From Phycisphaerae bacterium (GTDB lineage: Bacteria > Planctomycetota > Phycisphaerae > UBA1845 > Fen-1342), in contig JAJVHV010000014.1 in NCBI GenBank assembly GCA_022072445.1, forward strand, positions 62,001 to 126,000: 64,000 bases of DNA. Direction: 5' to 3'. The translations under genes and the position numbers were made by a program. The stretch's first letter is position 1, and the number at the start of each line of letters is the position of its first letter. Under the pieces are notes generated by a model. It saw only the letters and a program-made list of their open reading frames with translations, searched no databases and was not told the DNA's origin. This document shows positions 57,871 through 64,000 of the stretch, in pieces.

Positions 57871-57907
57871 ATTGCGCGGTTGAAGCGCCGCGACGTCGCC
57901 CGCGGCG

Positions 57908-58336
57908 TTATGGCGCTGCGGTCGCCGACGCCAGCCGAATATCCGCGACGTGCTGTTCGTGTCGCGCCCGGATGCGCGCCAGCAATTGCCCCGTACGCGA
58001 ATTGGCCGGGATCGCCTCGATCGCCCGGCGGTAGAGATCGATGAGCGCGTCCTTCTCGCGAAGAATCCGCGGCAGGATGTTCTGCACGTCGAGATAGTGC
58101 GTGCCGGCCGTCGACAGGCTCAGCGTCCGCGGCCGCGGCGCGCCATCCAGCCGGAGAATCTCATCCGTCAGCCAGCGCTCGTGCTCCTTCTGCTCGCCGA
58201 GCATGCGGCGGAGATTGAGCATGTGCCGCGCCGAGACCCACGACAGAAAGTGCTCCGACTCGACGAATCGCTCAAGATGCGTCGCGGTCTCGTGCCCGAG
58301 CAGCTCGTTCAGAATCTCGATGCTCTGTGAATTCAT
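57908..58336 (-). CDS. Ferritin-like four-helix protein
   Basis: This 142-residue helical protein (NSQSIEILNELLGHETATHL, then SARHMLNLRRMLGEQKEHER, then DALIDLYRRAIEAIP) follows the ferritin/Dps-like bundle pattern with Glu and His in the helices (E16-x2-T, E49-x2-EHER), but the classic E-x2-H pairs are not fully evident. It may be a diiron or a metal-free relative. Start ATG at 58336, 30 bp behind the end of nuoN on the same strand. The role is unknown; a link to respiration is only positional. Confidence 0.6.
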   Translation of the reverse strand: MNSQSIEILNELLGHETATHLERFVESEHFLSWVSARHMLNLRRMLGEQKEHERWLTDEILRLDGAPRPRTLSLSTAGTHYLDVQNILPRILREKDALIDLYRRAIEAIPANSRTGQLLARIRARHEQHVADIRLASATAAP

Positions 58337-58366
58337 CCGAATCTCTGTGTTCGGCCGGTGCCGACC

Positions 58367-60010
58367 TCAGGGTCGCACTGCCGCCGCCAGCCCGTCGCCG
58401 GCGTCCGTCCGCGCCGCGCTGACCGTATACATGTTGCTCGTGTAGCGATCGGCCATGCTCTTCAGCGGCCGGACCCAGATCGTGCCCGTCAGAATCAGCA
58501 GCAGCGCGCACGCCACCACCAGCGCCTTGCCCGCACCCGGCGCCCGCAGCGGCTTCTCGTGCTCCGGCGGCACAAAGTACATCTGCCACACAACCCGCGC
58601 GTAGTAATACAGGCTCACCGCCGTGTTCAGCGCCAGCACCAGCGCCAGCACCCACAGAAACGGCATGTTCGCCTCGCGGGCCGCCCCGCCCAGCGCCGCC
58701 AGAATCCACCACTTGACGTAGAAACCGCCCAGCGGCGGAAGCCCGACCAGCGAGATCAGGCAGACGGTCATGGCGGCGGCGGTCAGCGCGTCGCGCCACC
58801 CCAAGCCGGCAAACGACTTCATGCTCTCCTCGCCGGTGTCCGCCGCCACCAGTCCGAGCGTCATGAACGCGCCCAGATTCATGAACATGTAGATCAGCAG
58901 ATACGCGACGACCGCGCTCATGGCGTTTTCGTAGCCACTGCTGCGCACCACGATCGCGCCGGCCATCAGCATATACCCCGCGTGCGCAATCGAGCTGTAG
59001 GCCAGCATGCGGCGGATGTTCGTTTGCCGATAGGCGGCGAAGTTGGCGAACGTGCACGTCAGGATCGCGAAGACGCCCACGCCGTAGCTGATCGTCGGCA
59101 GCACGTACTGTGAATACTCGCCGCCCGCGTGGCCGGCGAAGGCGAAGACCATCCGCAGCAACAGCAGCAAACCCGCCGCCTTGCTGGCCACGCTCAGCCA
59201 GGTCGCGACCGGCAGCGACGCGCCTTCGAACACGTCGGGACACCAGAAATGAAACGGGACGGCGGAGATCTTAAAGCCCACGCCGGCGAAAAACGCCAGC
59301 AGCCCGACCGCCAGCAGCGGGCCGCCCGGTCCGCCCGTCGCCAGCCGCGCCGCCAGCGTCGGCACGTGCAGCGTGCCGAACATGCCGAACAGCAGGCTCG
59401 CCCCATAGATCATCAGGCCGCTGGTCGCGGCGCCGAATACGACGTACTTGACCGACGCCTCGGCGGCGGTGCGGCGGAACTTGTCGAAGCCGGCCAGCCC
59501 GTAAGAGGGCAGCGACGCCAGCTCGATCGCGACGATGACCATCAGCAGGTGATTCGCCGACGTCATCAGCGACATGCCGAGCGCGCTGGCCAGCAGCAGC
59601 GTCAGAAACTCGTGCGGATTCTGCTCGCGCTCGCCGTCGGTCATCATCCACATCGCGACGATCACGATCAGAAAGACCATCAGAAACATGCGGAAAAACA
59701 GACTGACCCGGTCCGCCACCAGCATTGCCGGCCCGCTCGACCCGTCGCGGGCGGCCACACCGAAAAGGTCGCTCCCCGACGCCGCCACGTCACCGATCAC
59801 AAACCAGCAGGCCAGCGCGCCGACCACCGCCCCCAGCAGCGCCAGCAAGCCTGGGACGCGCAGGCTGCGCCGCGAAAGCAGCGGCGCCAGCAGGATGGCT
59901 ACGATCGTCGCGATCAGCAGCAGGTCGGGCAGCACCAGCCGCAGATCGCCCGCCGCGGGCAGCCAAATCTTCGCCAGCAGGGGCATTGTCAGGCCGAGGG
60001 TCTCGTGCAT
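58367..60010 (-). CDS. nuoN: NADH-quinone oxidoreductase subunit N
   Basis: This 547-residue membrane protein of complex I has about 14 hydrophobic helices. It shows the antiporter-like core (LVIVAIELASLPSYGLAG, AAEASVKYVVFGAATSGLMI, RMLAYSSIAHAGYMLMAG) with the expected Glu and Lys residues. It forms part of the proton-pumping arm that reduces quinone. It starts at 60010, four bases after the nuoM stop, so nuoL, nuoM and nuoN form one operon reading right to left. Confidence 0.93.
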   Translation of the reverse strand: MHETLGLTMPLLAKIWLPAAGDLRLVLPDLLLIATIVAILLAPLLSRRSLRVPGLLALLGAVVGALACWFVIGDVAASGSDLFGVAARDGSSGPAMLVADRVSLFFRMFLMVFLIVIVAMWMMTDGEREQNPHEFLTLLLASALGMSLMTSANHLLMVIVAIELASLPSYGLAGFDKFRRTAAEASVKYVVFGAATSGLMIYGASLLFGMFGTLHVPTLAARLATGGPGGPLLAVGLLAFFAGVGFKISAVPFHFWCPDVFEGASLPVATWLSVASKAAGLLLLLRMVFAFAGHAGGEYSQYVLPTISYGVGVFAILTCTFANFAAYRQTNIRRMLAYSSIAHAGYMLMAGAIVVRSSGYENAMSAVVAYLLIYMFMNLGAFMTLGLVAADTGEESMKSFAGLGWRDALTAAAMTVCLISLVGLPPLGGFYVKWWILAALGGAAREANMPFLWVLALVLALNTAVSLYYYARVVWQMYFVPPEHEKPLRAPGAGKALVVACALLLILTGTIWVRPLKSMADRYTSNMYTVSAARTDAGDGLAAAVRP

Positions 60011-60014
60011 GGTC

Positions 60015-61586
<1,572 letters not shown>

Positions 61587-61625
61587 GTCTCAACTCGTCC
61601 GAAACCACGCCTCGCGCCCCAACGC

Positions 61626-64000
61626 CTAGGGCGCAGCGGCCAGCTCAGGTTCACGCACCTGCGCTGCCAGTTGCCGGAAAACAAGTACCGCGAAGCCGAT
61701 CAGCACGACGACCAGCTCCACCACACCGGCCCGGTCAACAAAGTAACCCCGCAGAAACTCAACGATCGCCGGCCACTGGCCCGCGGCCGGCGGCTGGCCG
61801 AACACCACGCCCCGTATCAACCGCAGGACGGCGGCCGCCGCCACCAGCGGCAACACGACGCCGACGCAGTGGCCCGGCGCCGCCACCAGCGCCGCGCCCA
61901 GCACAATGAACAGCACGCCCGCCGTGGCGCTCCAGATACACAGAATCAGGCCGGCGACCACGGTCGCCGCCGTCAGCACGTAATTGCGGATGATGCCCGT
62001 GTGCGTCGAGCGCAGCGCGCCGGCGATGTTCCACGCCAGCCATCCCGTCCCGTTCACCGCGCCGTCCACGCCGCGATTGTCGAGCACTACGCCGGTGAAT
62101 GAGCCCAGCCACTTGGTGAAGTGGCCGGCGAGATTCACCAGCCCGTCGATGATCCAGTTGTCGAACAGGCCGGCGATCACCGCCACGACGCGCGCCCCGC
62201 CCACCAGCACCGTGTTGTAAACCTCGTCGAAATAGAACTTGTGCTCCAGGACGTTGTGCAGCGCGCCCATCAGCGGCAGCCGCTTCAGCGCCGTCGCCAG
62301 CTCCAGCCCGTTGCGATAGATCATCCACGCCGCGAGCAACCCCGCCACGAACGAAAAACCGACCAGCAGCGGCAGCGCCTGGTGCGCCGCGTGCACCATC
62401 GGAGCGTGGTTGTCCGTGCCGCCGTCGATCATCGGCACGACCGGCGGCGACTGCGGCGCCGACTCGAGCACCATGCCGCGGAACAGCAGGGGGCCGCTGA
62501 CCAGCGTCATGACCGCCAGCACGACCAGCGGCATGAACATCACGGGCTTCTCGCTGGCGTGCTCGTGGATGTGCGCGTCGCGCGGCTTGCCCAGAAACGT
62601 CAGGATGAAGCAGCGGCCCATGTAGAAGGGCGTGATGTAGGCAATGAGAATCGGGAGGAACCAGAGAATCCACGGCAGCTTCTTTACGCCGCGATATTGC
62701 GCCACGTAGTCCGGACCGTGCGACTCGCCGCCCGCGTGCCCGCCGGGCCGCTGCTCCGCGTGCCCGCCACCCGCCGCCGGCTCAGGCTGTGTGCCGTGTT
62801 CCTGATCGTCCGTTGTGCCCGCCGTGACGTAGGCCGGCCCATCGGCCGCCGCATGCGCCGGAGCGGCGTGCGGATCGGCGGGCGAAGCCTCGCCCCAGCC
62901 GAAGTGCCGCGCGTGCGCCACCGCGAGAATCTCGTCCTTGCTGTAGAACCCGCCGATGCCGACCTGCGTCCAGGGAATGCCCGCGCCGGAGATGGCCAGC
63001 ACGGCCACCAGGAATGTGAAAGCCGTCACCGGCAGCTTGCTGCGCAGGCCGCCCATGCGGCGCATGTCCTGCTCGTGATGGCAGGCCTCGATCACCTGCC
63101 CGGAGCCGAGGAACATCATTGCTTTGAAGAACGCGTGCGTCAGCAGGTGGAACAGGGCCGCGATCCACGCCCCCACGCCCATGCCGTAGATCATGTAGCC
63201 GAGCTGCGAGAGCGTCGAATACGCCAGCACGCGCTTGATGTCCGTCTGCACGATCGCGATCAGCGCCGCCATCGTCAGCGTGATGCACCCGATGCTCGCG
63301 ATGACCAGTTGCGCGTCCGGCGTCAGCAGCGTAAAGATGCGCCCCACCAGATACACGCCCGCCGCCACCATCGTCGCCGCGTGAATCAGGGCCGACACCG
63401 GCGTGGGGCCTTCCATCGCGTCGGGCAGCCAGACTTGCAGCGGGAACTGCGCGCTCTTGCCGATCGCCCCGCAGAACAGTCCGATGCCCATCCAGGTTGC
63501 CAGCGAGACGCCCCAGAACGTTGTCGAGAAGAGGCCCGCCGCGTGGGCCGCCTGCGCCGGCGCGACCGCCGCCGCCGCCGGCGTTAGGGCGCCGTGCGCT
63601 TCGCCGGCGTGATGCGCCGCCGCCTCGAAGACCGCCGCCGACCCGGTCAGCGACAGATCGCCCAGGTAGACGTAGACCAACATCATGCCGATCAGAAAGC
63701 CGAAGTCGCCGACGCGGTTGGTGATGAACGCCTTCATGGCTGCGTTGCTGGCCGACTTCTTCTCGAACCAGAAGCCGATCAGCAGGTAGCTGCACAGGCC
63801 GACCAGCTCCCAGAAGATGAACAGAAACAGCACGTTGACGCTGATCACCAGGCCCAGCATCGAAAAGCAGAACAGCGACAGGTAGGTGAAAAAACGCGGA
63901 AAGCGTGCGTCATGCGCCATGTACCCCACGCTGAAGACGTGGATGCACGTCGCACACAGCGCCACCATGAAGAACATGATGATCGTCAGCGAGTCGAGCC
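61626..64000 (-). CDS. nuoL: NADH-quinone oxidoreductase subunit L (5' part outside window)
   Basis: The frame is open to the right edge (LDSLTIIM precedes the ATG at 63977), so the N-terminus is missing. Signatures include LFIFWELVGLCSYLLIGFWF, SAQFPLQVWLPDAMEGPTPV and VLAYSTLSQLGYMIYGM, and the long lateral helix and C-terminal antenna are present. About 60-70 residues rich in His, Ala, Gly and Pro (62700-62905; ADPHAAPAHAAAD, GGGHAEQRPGGHAGGESHG) are inserted after the GFYSKDEIL motif. The insert is not needed for pumping in other NuoL proteins. The gene starts the nuoLMN segment. Confidence 0.93.
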   Translation of the reverse strand, partial: LDSLTIIMFFMVALCATCIHVFSVGYMAHDARFPRFFTYLSLFCFSMLGLVISVNVLFLFIFWELVGLCSYLLIGFWFEKKSASNAAMKAFITNRVGDFGFLIGMMLVYVYLGDLSLTGSAAVFEAAAHHAGEAHGALTPAAAAVAPAQAAHAAGLFSTTFWGVSLATWMGIGLFCGAIGKSAQFPLQVWLPDAMEGPTPVSALIHAATMVAAGVYLVGRIFTLLTPDAQLVIASIGCITLTMAALIAIVQTDIKRVLAYSTLSQLGYMIYGMGVGAWIAALFHLLTHAFFKAMMFLGSGQVIEACHHEQDMRRMGGLRSKLPVTAFTFLVAVLAISGAGIPWTQVGIGGFYSKDEILAVAHARHFGWGEASPADPHAAPAHAAADGPAYVTAGTTDDQEHGTQPEPAAGGGHAEQRPGGHAGGESHGPDYVAQYRGVKKLPWILWFLPILIAYITPFYMGRCFILTFLGKPRDAHIHEHASEKPVMFMPLVVLAVMTLVSGPLLFRGMVLESAPQSPPVVPMIDGGTDNHAPMVHAAHQALPLLVGFSFVAGLLAAWMIYRNGLELATALKRLPLMGALHNVLEHKFYFDEVYNTVLVGGARVVAVIAGLFDNWIIDGLVNLAGHFTKWLGSFTGVVLDNRGVDGAVNGTGWLAWNIAGALRSTHTGIIRNYVLTAATVVAGLILCIWSATAGVLFIVLGAALVAAPGHCVGVVLPLVAAAAVLRLIRGVVFGQPPAAGQWPAIVEFLRGYFVDRAGVVELVVVLIGFAVLVFRQLAAQVREPELAAAP

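Overview
The window is about 64 kb of GC-rich DNA with nearly continuous coding on both strands. Several traits point to a planctomycete, most likely of the Phycisphaerae type. These are secreted proteins ending in paired dockerin-like Ca2+ loops (D-x-N-x-D-G...NGFDID), a prepilin of the GFTLIELLVVVAIIALL...H-x-DG class, a TIGR03790-family protein, a threonyl-tRNA synthetase with a long insertion, several sigma factors and short hairpin repeats between genes. This assignment rests on protein character only; there is no rRNA in the window.

Layout. 1-1.7 kb: wreck of a prophage terminase large subunit, an intact zinc-ribbon protein and a TIR-domain protein. 2-11.4 kb: secreted TIGR03790 protein, M32 carboxypeptidase, an overlapping hpt/PH-domain/exported-protein operon, an ECF sigma/zinc-finger anti-sigma pair, a small membrane protein, a prepilin-like protein and a primary-like sigma factor. 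12-17.7 kb: a double-GH29 fucosidase-like lipoprotein and an S9 peptidase. 17.7-18.9 kb: decayed DNA with dispersed repeats and a galactose-oxidase-like remnant carrying a 27-bp tandem repeat. 18.9-22.7 kb: thrS, infC (apparent AUC start) and a beta-hydroxyacid dehydrogenase. 22.8-30.5 kb: secreted proteins, two with dockerin-like tails, and an alpha/beta hydrolase. 30.6-39.8 kb: DoxX-like protein, DCC protein, nadK, acyl-CoA dehydrogenase, a glycosyltransferase/radical-SAM pair and a PhoBR-like two-component system. 39.9-43.6 kb: a secreted protein made of two near-identical halves, then an accessory scar with a gutted MmeI-type restriction-modification gene. 43.6-58.3 kb: hslU without hslV beside it, a large exported protein with an internal pseudopilin-like segment, mqnA, polA-arfB, a phosphotransferase, three small membrane proteins, a conserved barrel/KOW-like protein, tatC, an amidohydrolase and a ferritin-like protein. 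58.4-64 kb: nuoN, nuoM and nuoL (nuoL runs off the right edge).

How the genes fit together. MqnA (futalosine menaquinone route) and NuoLMN (complex I) indicate a menaquinone-linked respiratory chain. TatC and the many exported proteins point to heavy investment in the cell envelope and surface. No tRNA, rRNA, CRISPR array or intact transposase was seen. I see no complete new defence or biosynthetic system. The best leads are the TIR protein with an unassigned C-terminal domain beside phage debris, the infC AUC start, the fused double-GH29 enzyme, the exported protein with an embedded pseudopilin segment, the unannotated microproteins at 52.8-53.8 kb, and the repeat families that sit in or beside decayed genes.
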